The notes beneath the pieces were generated by a model. The model was given only the letters and a program-made list of their open reading frames with translations, had not been told where the DNA came from and did not search any database. Position numbers and translations under genes: made by a program. Positions 35,278 through 43,005 of a stretch of DNA of 64,000 nucleotides are shown one piece after another. The stretch's first letter is position 1; the number at the start of each line of letters is the position of its first letter. Source of the DNA: DATKZH01 sp964475955 (GTDB lineage Bacteria; Planctomycetota; Planctomycetia; Pirellulales; Thermoguttaceae); the NCBI GenBank assembly GCA_964475955.1, contig CAYYZY010000012.1, positions 11,385 through 75,384 of the forward strand. The letters are read 5' to 3'.

Positions 35278-36251
35278 CAGTCTTCTCGCGGGTAGCCGAG
35301 GACCACGAAATAGACGACCAACAGGGCCGCCGAGAGCACGGCGACCGTGGCCTTGACCCAATAGGGGGCCGGCGAAGGCGAGAGGAACGCCTCGATCATG
35401 GCCGCCAGCAGGAACATCACCATGGCCGCGCCCATGGTGGGCATGGTGTCGACGGCCGTGCGGCGCAGGGCGGCGGAGCGCGTCAGCCCGCCGGTGTCGA
35501 TCAACGAGAAGCCCAGCTTCATGCCGGCGGCCGCCGAGAGGACGATGGCCGTCAGCTCGAACGGCCCGTGCGCCGTGACGAAGTGGTAGAAGTTGTCGCC
35601 CTGCGGCACCGTGGCCATGTGCCCGAAGGCCGCGCCTAGCAGGACCGCGTTGCTGGCGGTGACGAACAACCCCGCCACGCCGAACAAGAGCCCGAAGGCG
35701 AAGCACTGCAAGCCGATGCTCGTGTTGTGGCGGATGTAGAACCCGGCCATGCCGCTGCGCGCAGCGGGGTTGGTCGTGGCCGGATCGCGCTGCTGGATCG
35801 GCTCGGCGTACATCTCCTCCAGTTGCGTCGTCCACATTCGGCCCATCACGCGGTTCGAGTAGCCGGGCATGGTGTAGGCCATGATCCCGGAGAGCAGGAA
35901 CATTCCCCAGAAGATGCAGAAGGCCAGGCGAAGGCAGTTGTCGGCGAACAGGCGGCGGGGCACGTCGACCAGGAGCTGCCGGGCCCAGGTGGCGACGTTG
36001 AACCGCCGGCTCCGGTAGAGCTGGTTGTGCGCCCGGCCCACCAGGCGGTGCAGGTAGTGGATCGTGGCCGGCGGCAACCGGTAGGCGTCGGCCAGGGCCA
36101 GGTCGGCACACGCCGAACGGTAGAGGGTGGAGAACCGGGAGAGCGTCGCCGCGTCGAGCTTGCTGCGCCGCGAGCCCTCGATCCGGGTGCAGAGCTGCTG
36201 CAACTCCTCCCAGCTTGCCTGCCGGGATTTCAACAGGTCGGAGACTTTCAT
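35277..36251 (-). CDS. SpoIIM (stage II sporulation protein M)-family membrane protein
   Basis: 324 residues from ATG 36251 (MKVSDLLKSRQASWEEL). A helical soluble N-terminal domain (about residues 1-95: QLCTRIEG, YRSACADLALADAY) precedes five or so membrane segments. ILLFCIFWGMFLLSG-like segments and GLQCFAFGLLFGVAGLF with PFELTAIVLSAAAGMKLG fit the SpoIIM fold. In Firmicutes SpoIIM takes part in septal wall degradation during engulfment, but planctomycetes do not sporulate, and here the protein is one of several in a membrane cluster with RDD and DUF4129. It is preceded by the RDD gene, about 70 bp away, and overlaps the next gene by one base. Confidence 0.82.
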   Translation of the reverse strand: MKVSDLLKSRQASWEELQQLCTRIEGSRRSKLDAATLSRFSTLYRSACADLALADAYRLPPATIHYLHRLVGRAHNQLYRSRRFNVATWARQLLVDVPRRLFADNCLRLAFCIFWGMFLLSGIMAYTMPGYSNRVMGRMWTTQLEEMYAEPIQQRDPATTNPAARSGMAGFYIRHNTSIGLQCFAFGLLFGVAGLFVTASNAVLLGAAFGHMATVPQGDNFYHFVTAHGPFELTAIVLSAAAGMKLGFSLIDTGGLTRSAALRRTAVDTMPTMGAAMVMFLLAAMIEAFLSPSPAPYWVKATVAVLSAALLVVYFVVLGYPRED

Positions 36252-36321
36252 ACGTGAAGGCTCCGCGATGAAGGACACGGGATCGAGGATACGGCGAAGC
36301 GCGGCGGGAATCCGGCACGGC

Positions 36322-37353
36322 TCATGAGCCTTCCCCCCCGCCGGCCTCGCCCTCTCCGGCTTCGGCCCGTGCAGCTTCCCGAGCGGCGTGTTCCACTTCC
36401 GGAGCGGGACGCTGCTCGACGGCGACGGGCGTCGCCCGTGCGGCCGCCGCGGACGGTTCGGGACTCGTGGGGACGCCGGCCGCCGGCTCGCCGGCCGTGT
36501 CGCCGTCGCCGGTTGAACGCCCAGCCGGCGCGGGACCAAGCGGCGAGACGGGTTCCCGGAACGGCGAACCGGTGCGCGCCGGCGGCTCGTCGTCCCAGTC
36601 GGTGATGAACGTGCGCTGGTAGAGGCCGCAGAGGAGCATGTCGGGATCGGTGCCCCGTGGCAGGTCGAACCGTGCGCGCAAGGGTTCGGCCAGGTGCCAG
36701 GCGATCTCCATCCGGCGTCGCGGGAGGATGTTCCCCCGCCGCTCGACGTACGCGGCCAGCGCCCGGGCCATGGTTTGGCTGGCCTGGAAACTGGGCGGTA
36801 TCTGGCCGGCCAAGCGGATTGCCTCGGGATCGTTGAGCCGGATCACGCCGCGAAACCACGGCCGCTCTTCGACGACCACCATCGTACCGCAGGCCAGGTC
36901 GCCCATGCGCTGGAAGCGGTCGTTCGACGCGGCGGTCACCAATCCGATCAGCGAGAAGACGATCGGCTGCTGATCCAACGCCCGCAGCACGTTCCGCAAT
37001 ACGGCCTGGAGGCCGTTGATCGGTTGGCCGTCGACGGTGAGCACGCGGATTCGCATCAGGCGTTTGCCGGGCGTCTGGCCGTTCCAAAAGGTCTCGAACA
37101 CCCCGCCGTAGAACCACTCCAGGCCGAACCAGAGGACCATCGTCAGGCCGATTCCCAGGTTCGGGAGCCCCGCGAGCCCGAACAGGATCGACAGCAGAAT
37201 CGCCCCGGCGACAAACGCCACTGCGCGAACGACCAGATCGATCAAGTAGGCCGGCAACCGACGGAACGGCCCGGCCACCTGGTAGCGGAAGGAGATATTC
37301 TCGGGCGTGACGATCTCCATCGAGTTGTCGAGCGGCTGACGGTCGGCGATCAT
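36322..37353 (-). CDS. RDD-family membrane protein
   Basis: 343 residues from ATG 37353 (MIADRQPLDNSMEIVTP). The RDD domain starts at YQVAGPFRRLPAYLIDLVVR, where R-P-AYLID gives the Arg-Asp pattern, with three membrane segments and NGQTPGKRLMRIRVLTVDGQ between them. A cytoplasmic region with AWHLAEPLRARFDLPRG and LYQRTFITDW follows, and then a low-complexity acidic/Ala tail of about 90 residues. RDD proteins are small membrane proteins with suggested transport roles. Here it opens the minus-strand cluster with SpoIIM and DUF4129, a grouping known in planctomycetes and actinobacteria. Confidence 0.85.
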   Translation of the reverse strand: MIADRQPLDNSMEIVTPENISFRYQVAGPFRRLPAYLIDLVVRAVAFVAGAILLSILFGLAGLPNLGIGLTMVLWFGLEWFYGGVFETFWNGQTPGKRLMRIRVLTVDGQPINGLQAVLRNVLRALDQQPIVFSLIGLVTAASNDRFQRMGDLACGTMVVVEERPWFRGVIRLNDPEAIRLAGQIPPSFQASQTMARALAAYVERRGNILPRRRMEIAWHLAEPLRARFDLPRGTDPDMLLCGLYQRTFITDWDDEPPARTGSPFREPVSPLGPAPAGRSTGDGDTAGEPAAGVPTSPEPSAAAARATPVAVEQRPAPEVEHAAREAARAEAGEGEAGGGEGS

Positions 37354-37599
37354 GACACCACTCTCGGGGCAGCGGCCTTGGGGCCGCATGCGTGCGACGG
37401 AACTCGGCGAGTCGTCTCTTTCGCGCGTTCATCCATCTTCTCGATTATCCGGCAAATCGAAGCAAGCAGCAAGCAGGGGGACCGGCACCCCCCCTTGTGC
37501 GGCGAGGCGTCTGCGGTACAAAGGAAGGCTGCGGTTTGTGCCGGCACCTGCGTGAGCCCGCGCGCCACTTCGACGAAGAACACCCCGGGAGCCGAGCGA

Positions 37600-38331
37600 A
37601 TGGAGCTGAACGACAAGAGCGTGCTGGTCACCGGCGGGGGAAGCGGAATCGGCCTGGGCATCGCCCTGGCGTTCGCCCAGGAAGGCTGCCGCGTGGCCAT
37701 CACCGGTCGCGATGGGGAAAAGCTCCGATCTGCGGCCGCGCAATTCGAGGGCCGGCCGGCGATTCAGTCCCGGGCGTGCGACGTGTCGGACCGGGCCGCG
37801 GTCGGCTCGCTCTTCGAGTGGCTCGCCGACGCCTTGGGCCCGCTCGACGTCCTCGTCAACAGCGCCGGGATCAACGTCCCCAATCGGGCGATCACCGAGA
37901 TCACGCCCGACGACTGGGACCGCATGCTCGAAATCAACGTCACAGGGGCCTTCAACTGCATATACGCCGCGTTGCCGGGCATGCGCGAGCGCCGCTCGGG
38001 CCTGATCGTGAATATCTCGTCGATCGCGGGCAAACGGGCGATGCGCCTGGGCGGGGTGGGCTACTGCGCGTCGAAATTCGCCCTGACCGCGCTGGGGACC
38101 ACCGTCGGGCTGGAAGAGCGGCCCAACGGGATCCACGTCACGAACGTGTACCCCGGCGAGGTGAAAACGCCGATCCTGGCCCAGCGTCCCACGCCGAGCC
38201 CTCCCGAAAAGCTGGCCCAGATGCTCCTGCCCGAGGATATCGCCGCCATGGTGGTGGCCGTCGCCAAGCTTCCCGCCCGGGCGATGGTCCCCGAGTTGGT
38301 GATCACGCCGCTGTACCAGGAGTACGCATAA
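37600..38331 (+). CDS. Short-chain dehydrogenase/reductase
   Basis: 243 residues from ATG 37600, with GGGAG about nine bases upstream. Classical SDR: cofactor loop TGGGSGIG (11-18), NSAGIN (the NNAG position), the catalytic Ser in VNISSIAGK, and YCASK as the YxxxK motif. It ends with PGEVKTPI and a cofactor-choice Arg after GRDGE suggests NADP(H). The family oxidises or reduces hydroxyl/keto groups; the substrate is unknown. It starts about 250 bp from the RDD gene, divergently. The frame extends upstream for 300 codons, but as an antisense shadow of the RDD gene. Confidence 0.88.
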   Translation: MELNDKSVLVTGGGSGIGLGIALAFAQEGCRVAITGRDGEKLRSAAAQFEGRPAIQSRACDVSDRAAVGSLFEWLADALGPLDVLVNSAGINVPNRAITEITPDDWDRMLEINVTGAFNCIYAALPGMRERRSGLIVNISSIAGKRAMRLGGVGYCASKFALTALGTTVGLEERPNGIHVTNVYPGEVKTPILAQRPTPSPPEKLAQMLLPEDIAAMVVAVAKLPARAMVPELVITPLYQEYA

Positions 38332-38457
38332 GGGGGCGGGGCGGGAGGGCGGCGCTTTCCAGGTCTGCTACAATGGATTTCGTTGCGAACAGACGGCCGG
38401 CCGACGTGTCCTGGAGGTACGTCACTCGCCGGGGACCGAGACTCGGGGAACGCGCCC

Positions 38458-39354
38458 ATGGCCCGGATACTTGCGGTTGACGACTGTTCGCCGGACCGGG
38501 AGTTGGTCGGCCGACTCCTGGCGGGCGATCCGAAGCTCGAGGTCGAGTTCGCCGTGAACGGCATCGACGCCTTGGCGAAGATCGAGCGGACGGTTCCCGA
38601 CCTGGTGGTGACCGACCTGGGCATGCCGCAGATGGACGGCCTAGCCCTGACGCGGGTCCTTGTGGAGAAGTACCCGTTGGTGCCGGTGATTCTGATCACG
38701 GGCCGGGGCAACGAGGAGATTGCCGTCCAGGCCCTACAGCGGGGGGCGGCCAGTTACGTACCCAAGCGAAAGCTGACCGAAAAGCTGCTGGGCACGGTAA
38801 AGGAAGTCCTCAAACATTCCTACCACCGCCGTTACCAGACCCAACTGATGGGCTGCATGACCCGGCAGGAGTGCCGCTTCGATTTGGATAACGACCCCAG
38901 CCTGATCGATCCGTTGATCACCCACTTGCAGGACGAGGCCGCTCAGCTCGGCCTCTGCGATGCGGTGGAAGGCACGCGGCTGGGCGTCGCCCTGGAGGAA
39001 GCCCTGAAGAACGCCCTTTACCACGGGAACCTCGAAATCGGCGATCAGCTCGCCCAACTTGACCAGGAGGGCCGCGATGCGCTGATCGCGAAGCGCCGGC
39101 ACGAGGCGCCGTACCGCGATCGGCGGATCCACGTCGAAGCGCAGCTCTCCGCGGAGGGCTCGCGGTTCGAGATCCGCGACGACGGCCGCGGCTTCGACCC
39201 GGCGATCCCGGCCGACCCCGACGATTCGTCCAGCCTGGAACGCACCAGCGGACGGGGCCTGCTCCTGATGCGGGCGCTGATGGACGAGGTCGTCTACAAC
39301 GAGGCGGGGAACGCCGTCACGCTCGTCAAGCGTCGTTCCGCCAGGACCCCCTGA
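38458..39354 (+). CDS. Response regulator with C-terminal histidine-kinase-like ATPase (anti-sigma/RsbW-type output)
   Basis: 298 residues from ATG 38458 (MARILAVDDCS). The N-terminal receiver (1-120) carries Asp53 in VVTDLGMPQMDG and the Thr/Ser position in VILITGRGN. A short linker leads to an HATPase-c_2 domain: LGVALEEALKNALYHGNLEI (N box), FEIRDDGRGFDP (G1) and SGRGLLLMRALMDEV (G2). The dimerisation/phosphorylation helix of a true histidine kinase is absent, so the ATPase is probably an RsbW/SpoIIAB-like serine kinase or anti-sigma module under receiver control. The STAS gene 30 bp downstream is a natural partner. Confidence 0.82.
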   Translation: MARILAVDDCSPDRELVGRLLAGDPKLEVEFAVNGIDALAKIERTVPDLVVTDLGMPQMDGLALTRVLVEKYPLVPVILITGRGNEEIAVQALQRGAASYVPKRKLTEKLLGTVKEVLKHSYHRRYQTQLMGCMTRQECRFDLDNDPSLIDPLITHLQDEAAQLGLCDAVEGTRLGVALEEALKNALYHGNLEIGDQLAQLDQEGRDALIAKRRHEAPYRDRRIHVEAQLSAEGSRFEIRDDGRGFDPAIPADPDDSSSLERTSGRGLLLMRALMDEVVYNEAGNAVTLVKRRSARTP

Positions 39355-39384
39355 AAAAGTGATACGGAAAACGTGAGGAACGTC

Positions 39385-39750
39385 ATGTCCATGCCACAGA
39401 TCTTCGACGCGCGAGTCGAGGGCGACACGCTCGTCGTGCTCTCCCTCGGTAGCGCCGGGAGTCTGGCGGGAGACGAAATGGCCTACGAGTTGACCGGCCT
39501 TCTCGAACAGTTCGAGAAGGCCGACCTCCGCAGCGCCGTGGTCGACCTGCGCAACTCCCCCTACTTCGGCACCGCCATGCTGCAAGTGATGACCGCCCTG
39601 TGGAAGCGCGTTCGCGCCCGGGGCGGCAAGATGGCCGTCTGCGGCGTGTCCGACACCGGCCTGGAGATCCTCCAGGTGACGCGGTTCGACACGCTCTGGC
39701 CGATCTGCTCCTCGCAAGAGGAAGCCATTAAGGCGGTATCCCAGCAATGA
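39385..39750 (+). CDS. STAS-domain anti-anti-sigma-factor-like protein
   Basis: 121 residues from ATG 39385, with GAGGA at 39375-39379; the GTG at 39373 is an alternative. Strand-helix pattern of a single STAS domain: VEGDTLVVLSLGSAGSLAG, AVVDLRNSPYFGTAML, and GGKMAVCGVSDTGLEILQV. The phospho-site loop reads NSPYFGT, unlike the usual DSSGLG, so whether it is a phosphorylated switch is open. It ends in an ATGA overlap with the aminotransferase gene. The preceding RR/ATPase gene suggests partner switching, in which phosphorylation of this protein would release a target. Confidence 0.78.
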   Translation: MSMPQIFDARVEGDTLVVLSLGSAGSLAGDEMAYELTGLLEQFEKADLRSAVVDLRNSPYFGTAMLQVMTALWKRVRARGGKMAVCGVSDTGLEILQVTRFDTLWPICSSQEEAIKAVSQQ

Positions 39751-40994
39751 GCGACGGCAACGCACCCAGCGAACCGGTCGACCAGGATCGCCGCTTCTCG
39801 ATCGAAGTGGCGGAGCGCGTCAAGCGCCTCCCGCCCTACCTGTTCGCGCGGATCAACCGGCTGATGTACGAGAAGCGTCGGGCGGGCGACGACGTGATCG
39901 ACCTCGGGATGGGCAACCCCTCCGACCCACCCCAGGACCTCGTCGTCGACAAGCTCGCCGAGGCCGCGCGCGACGCCAAGAACCACGGCTATAGCGAGGC
40001 GCGGGGCCTGTTGAAGCTGCGCCGCGAAATGGCCGGCAAATACTTCAAGCAGCACGGCGTGCGCCTCGACCCGGAGCGCGAGCTGGTCGTCTGCCTCGGG
40101 TCCAAGGAGGGGTTCAGCCACATGTGCCTGGCCTTGATGGGGCCGGGCGACACGGCGATCGTGCCCGCCCCCTCCTATCCGGCCCACCTGTTCGCCGTGG
40201 CGTTGGCCTCCGGAAACCAGATCCTCCTGGAGGTGGCCGACGGCGAGGCGTTTCTGACCAACGTCGCCTACACGTGCCAGCACCTCTGCCCCCGGCCCAA
40301 GCTGGTGGTGGTCAACTTCCCGCACAATCCGACCACCGCGACCGTCGAGGCCGACTTCTACGTCGAGCTGGTCAAGCTGGCCAAGCGCTACGGGTTCATG
40401 GTCGTAAGCGACCTGGCTTACGCCGACGTCTGCTTCGACGGCTACAAGGCCCCCAGCTTCCTGGCCGCGCCGGGAGCGCGCGACGTGGGCGTCGAGCTGA
40501 CGACCATGAGCAAAGGCTACAACATGGCCGGGTGGCGCGTGGGGTTCTGCGCGGGCAACGCCGAGATGATCCGCGCGCTGGCCACGATCAAGAGCTACTA
40601 CGACTACGGCATGTTCCAGGCGATCCAGATCGCCGCGATCATGGCGCTTCGGCATACCGACGCCGCCGTCGAGGCCCAGGCCCAAACGTACCAGCGCCGC
40701 CGCGACGTCCTCTGCCAGGGCCTCGCCCGGCTCGGCTGGCCGGTCGAACCCCCCAGGGCGACCATGTTCCTCTGGGCCCGGATCCCCCAGCCCTGGGCGA
40801 GCGAGATGACCTCGTTCGACTTCGCCATGAAGCTGCTCGAGGAAGGCGACGTCGTCGTCAGCCCCGGGGCCGCCTTCGGCCCCGCCGGCGAAGGCTACCT
40901 CCGCATGGCGCTGGTGGAAAACGAAAAGCGCCTCCGCCAGGCCGTCCGCAACATCGGCCGCTGCCTCGGCACCAAGTCGGGCCTGAAAGTGTGA
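39747..40994 (+). CDS. Class I/II PLP-dependent aminotransferase
   Basis: 415 residues; ATG 39747 overlaps the STAS stop codon by four bases. The PLP Lys is in TTMSKGYNMAGWRVGF, with IDLGMGNPSDPP at the N-terminus, LGSKEGFSHM, APSYPAHLF, VVNFPHNPTT and the cofactor-binding D/Y pair in VVSDLAYADVCFDG. It resembles alanine/LL-diaminopimelate-type aminotransferases (AlaC family) acting in the cytoplasm; the donor/acceptor pair is uncertain. Translational coupling to a signalling pair is unusual and may reflect convenience of operon structure rather than function. It converges with the gene at 41032. Confidence 0.88.
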   Translation: MSDGNAPSEPVDQDRRFSIEVAERVKRLPPYLFARINRLMYEKRRAGDDVIDLGMGNPSDPPQDLVVDKLAEAARDAKNHGYSEARGLLKLRREMAGKYFKQHGVRLDPERELVVCLGSKEGFSHMCLALMGPGDTAIVPAPSYPAHLFAVALASGNQILLEVADGEAFLTNVAYTCQHLCPRPKLVVVNFPHNPTTATVEADFYVELVKLAKRYGFMVVSDLAYADVCFDGYKAPSFLAAPGARDVGVELTTMSKGYNMAGWRVGFCAGNAEMIRALATIKSYYDYGMFQAIQIAAIMALRHTDAAVEAQAQTYQRRRDVLCQGLARLGWPVEPPRATMFLWARIPQPWASEMTSFDFAMKLLEEGDVVVSPGAAFGPAGEGYLRMALVENEKRLRQAVRNIGRCLGTKSGLKV

Positions 40995-41031
40995 ACAGGC
41001 CAGAAGCGGAGCGCGGAGATCTCGCGTCGTC

Positions 41032-42999
41032 TCACCGGCGCTCCAGCGGCTGCTCCTCCTCGTCGTCCATTATCTCCTGCCCTTTCACTTCTGGCACCTG
41101 CCGTTCCCGGTCGTCGGAGGGCTTGGCCGGGCCGGCCAGGCGGCGTTCGAGGTAGGCGCCCACGTCGAGCTGGAACCGGGCCATGCGCTCGGTCAGTTGC
41201 AGGTACGCTTCGCACTGCTTGCGGTCGGCCTCCGTGTTGCGCTGCGAGAGCATGTCGACCAGGTCGGCCAACTCCTGGAGGTGCCGGCTGGTCGCCTTGC
41301 TCAATCGCCGGGCCGTGAGGTGGTCGTCGACCTCGACGAGCTTCTCAAACGCCCCTTCCGCCTCCGGCGGAAGCGATTCGAGTTGCGTGATTTCGGGCTC
41401 CGGCCACGTCTGGAGCACGAACTGCCGGGCCATGCGATGGTCGTGGTCCTTGAGTTGCCAGGTTCTCTGGAGGTCGTCGAGCCGCTGCTGGAAGCCGGCC
41501 TGCGGGCTGAGCCGAACGGCCTCCCGGTAGTTGGCGATCGCCCCGTCGACGTCGCCCTGCTTGATCAGGTCTTCGGCCAGGCGCGCCTGCGTGGTGGCCA
41601 TGTCGAGGGCGACGGCCTCTTCGATGGTCCGCTCGAGGCGGCCGTCCAGCTCGCGAAGTTCGCCGACCCGCTCGGCCGCCGACTCGACCTGTTTGGCCGC
41701 CCAGGCGAGCCGCCCGTCCGACGCCCGTCCGGCTTCGGCCGCCCGATCGGTCAGTCCGGCCAGGTCGTCGCGGGTCGTGCCGACGAGCGGGCCGACCGCG
41801 CGCACCGCCGCGCGGACCTGCTTCAGGGCCTTCTCGTACTGCCGCTCCCCGTTCAGCTCGTTGACGCGGCGCACGTGCTCGTCGAGCATGCTTTCGAGCA
41901 CTTGCACGTCCTGCACCAGCGCCGTGACCCGGCGATCGAAGTCGCGCTTCTCGGCCGCCCGCTCGTCGACCCGCAGCCGGCACACCTGCTCGCACCACGG
42001 CTCGGTAATGGGGAGGAGGACTCGCGAGACCGCGCCGCCGGGCTGTTCGATGCGCACGTAGGCCAGCTCGTCGAACGGCCGCGGGGAGGCCACCCAGCCG
42101 TGCCGATCGGGCGGCGGGAGGCGGTCTCGATCGCCGATTGCCTCGAAGCCGGCGCTGGCGGCGTAGACCTGGCACGACGCAACCGGCGCGCCGGTTTCCG
42201 CGTCGAGCAGTCGCAAGCGGAAGCGGCCCGCGCACGTGTTCAACTTGATCGCCTGGAACCCGGCCACCCGGGCGGTTCGCTTCCAGGGGTCGGGGAGGCT
42301 GGAGATGGTCGCCGCCGCGTCGATCTTCCCCCCGGGCTTGACGCGCAGCACCGTGTAGGGGATCGGCATCCGGCCGTACTCCCCGCCGTGCCGCCGGATG
42401 ATCCGATAGGACTGGAGCACGCACCCCTCGGCCAACAGGGCGGCCAACCGCGTTCCCCGCCGCGACCCGCGAAAGGTGATCGCGACGCGTCTTCCATCCC
42501 CTTCCGGCTCGACCAGGGCCACCGGAGAGAAGGCGTCGAGCACGGCCAGGCAAATCGCCTTGGAAAGGCGCCAGCGGTCGGGCGTGTCGCGGCGCCGCAA
42601 GGGGCCCACGCGCTGTAGGTCGCCGTCGAGCTCGCGCCACGCCATGCGGTAGAGGCCGGCGTCGTAGTCGATTGTGGCCAGGAAGTGCTTGTCGCGGAGG
42701 CCGCGCGCGTCGAAGTCGTCGGGTTCAAGCACCAGGTCGGCCAGCCCGGCGAGAGAGGCCTCGTCGAGCAACGGGTGCCCGGCGAGCACCTCCAACTCCA
42801 CCAGTTGGCCGAACTCGCGCGCGAGCAGTCCGGCGACCTCGCGCCGCACCGATTCGGTGAAGAACCGCGTGAACACCGGGTCGTCGGAGAATCGCAGACG
42901 GACGTCCAGCCGGTAAGGCTCGTCGGCCTTCGTTTCCAGCTCGACCGCCGGCGCGCGGCCAGCCGCCGCCAAGAGGCAAACCAGCAAGAGGCGATTCAT
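41032..42999 (-). CDS. Exported protein with coiled-coil and TPR-like region, unknown function
   Basis: 655 residues from ATG 42999 (MNRLLLVCLLAAAG), a signal peptide ending near AAAGRAPAVE; GTG 43002 is an alternative. The first half (about 20-310) is beta-rich with no motif I recognise. The second half is helical and charged (residues 320-600), with a coiled-coil-like stretch near RRVTALVQDVQVLESMLDEH and one good TPR motif, LAEDLIKQGDVDGAIANYRE followed by AVRLSPQ. The C-terminus is Glu/Asp-rich. The gene begins 6 bp after the stop of the 1327-codon gene, on the same strand, so the two form an operon. The function is unknown. Confidence 0.65.
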   Translation of the reverse strand: MNRLLLVCLLAAAGRAPAVELETKADEPYRLDVRLRFSDDPVFTRFFTESVRREVAGLLAREFGQLVELEVLAGHPLLDEASLAGLADLVLEPDDFDARGLRDKHFLATIDYDAGLYRMAWRELDGDLQRVGPLRRRDTPDRWRLSKAICLAVLDAFSPVALVEPEGDGRRVAITFRGSRRGTRLAALLAEGCVLQSYRIIRRHGGEYGRMPIPYTVLRVKPGGKIDAAATISSLPDPWKRTARVAGFQAIKLNTCAGRFRLRLLDAETGAPVASCQVYAASAGFEAIGDRDRLPPPDRHGWVASPRPFDELAYVRIEQPGGAVSRVLLPITEPWCEQVCRLRVDERAAEKRDFDRRVTALVQDVQVLESMLDEHVRRVNELNGERQYEKALKQVRAAVRAVGPLVGTTRDDLAGLTDRAAEAGRASDGRLAWAAKQVESAAERVGELRELDGRLERTIEEAVALDMATTQARLAEDLIKQGDVDGAIANYREAVRLSPQAGFQQRLDDLQRTWQLKDHDHRMARQFVLQTWPEPEITQLESLPPEAEGAFEKLVEVDDHLTARRLSKATSRHLQELADLVDMLSQRNTEADRKQCEAYLQLTERMARFQLDVGAYLERRLAGPAKPSDDRERQVPEVKGQEIMDDEEEQPLERR

Positions 43000-43005
43000 C
43001 ACCGG

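Noticed and set aside
36694..37599. Upstream extension of the SDR frame
   Set aside because: It is antisense to the RDD gene and reads as Arg/Gln/His-rich low-complexity sequence.
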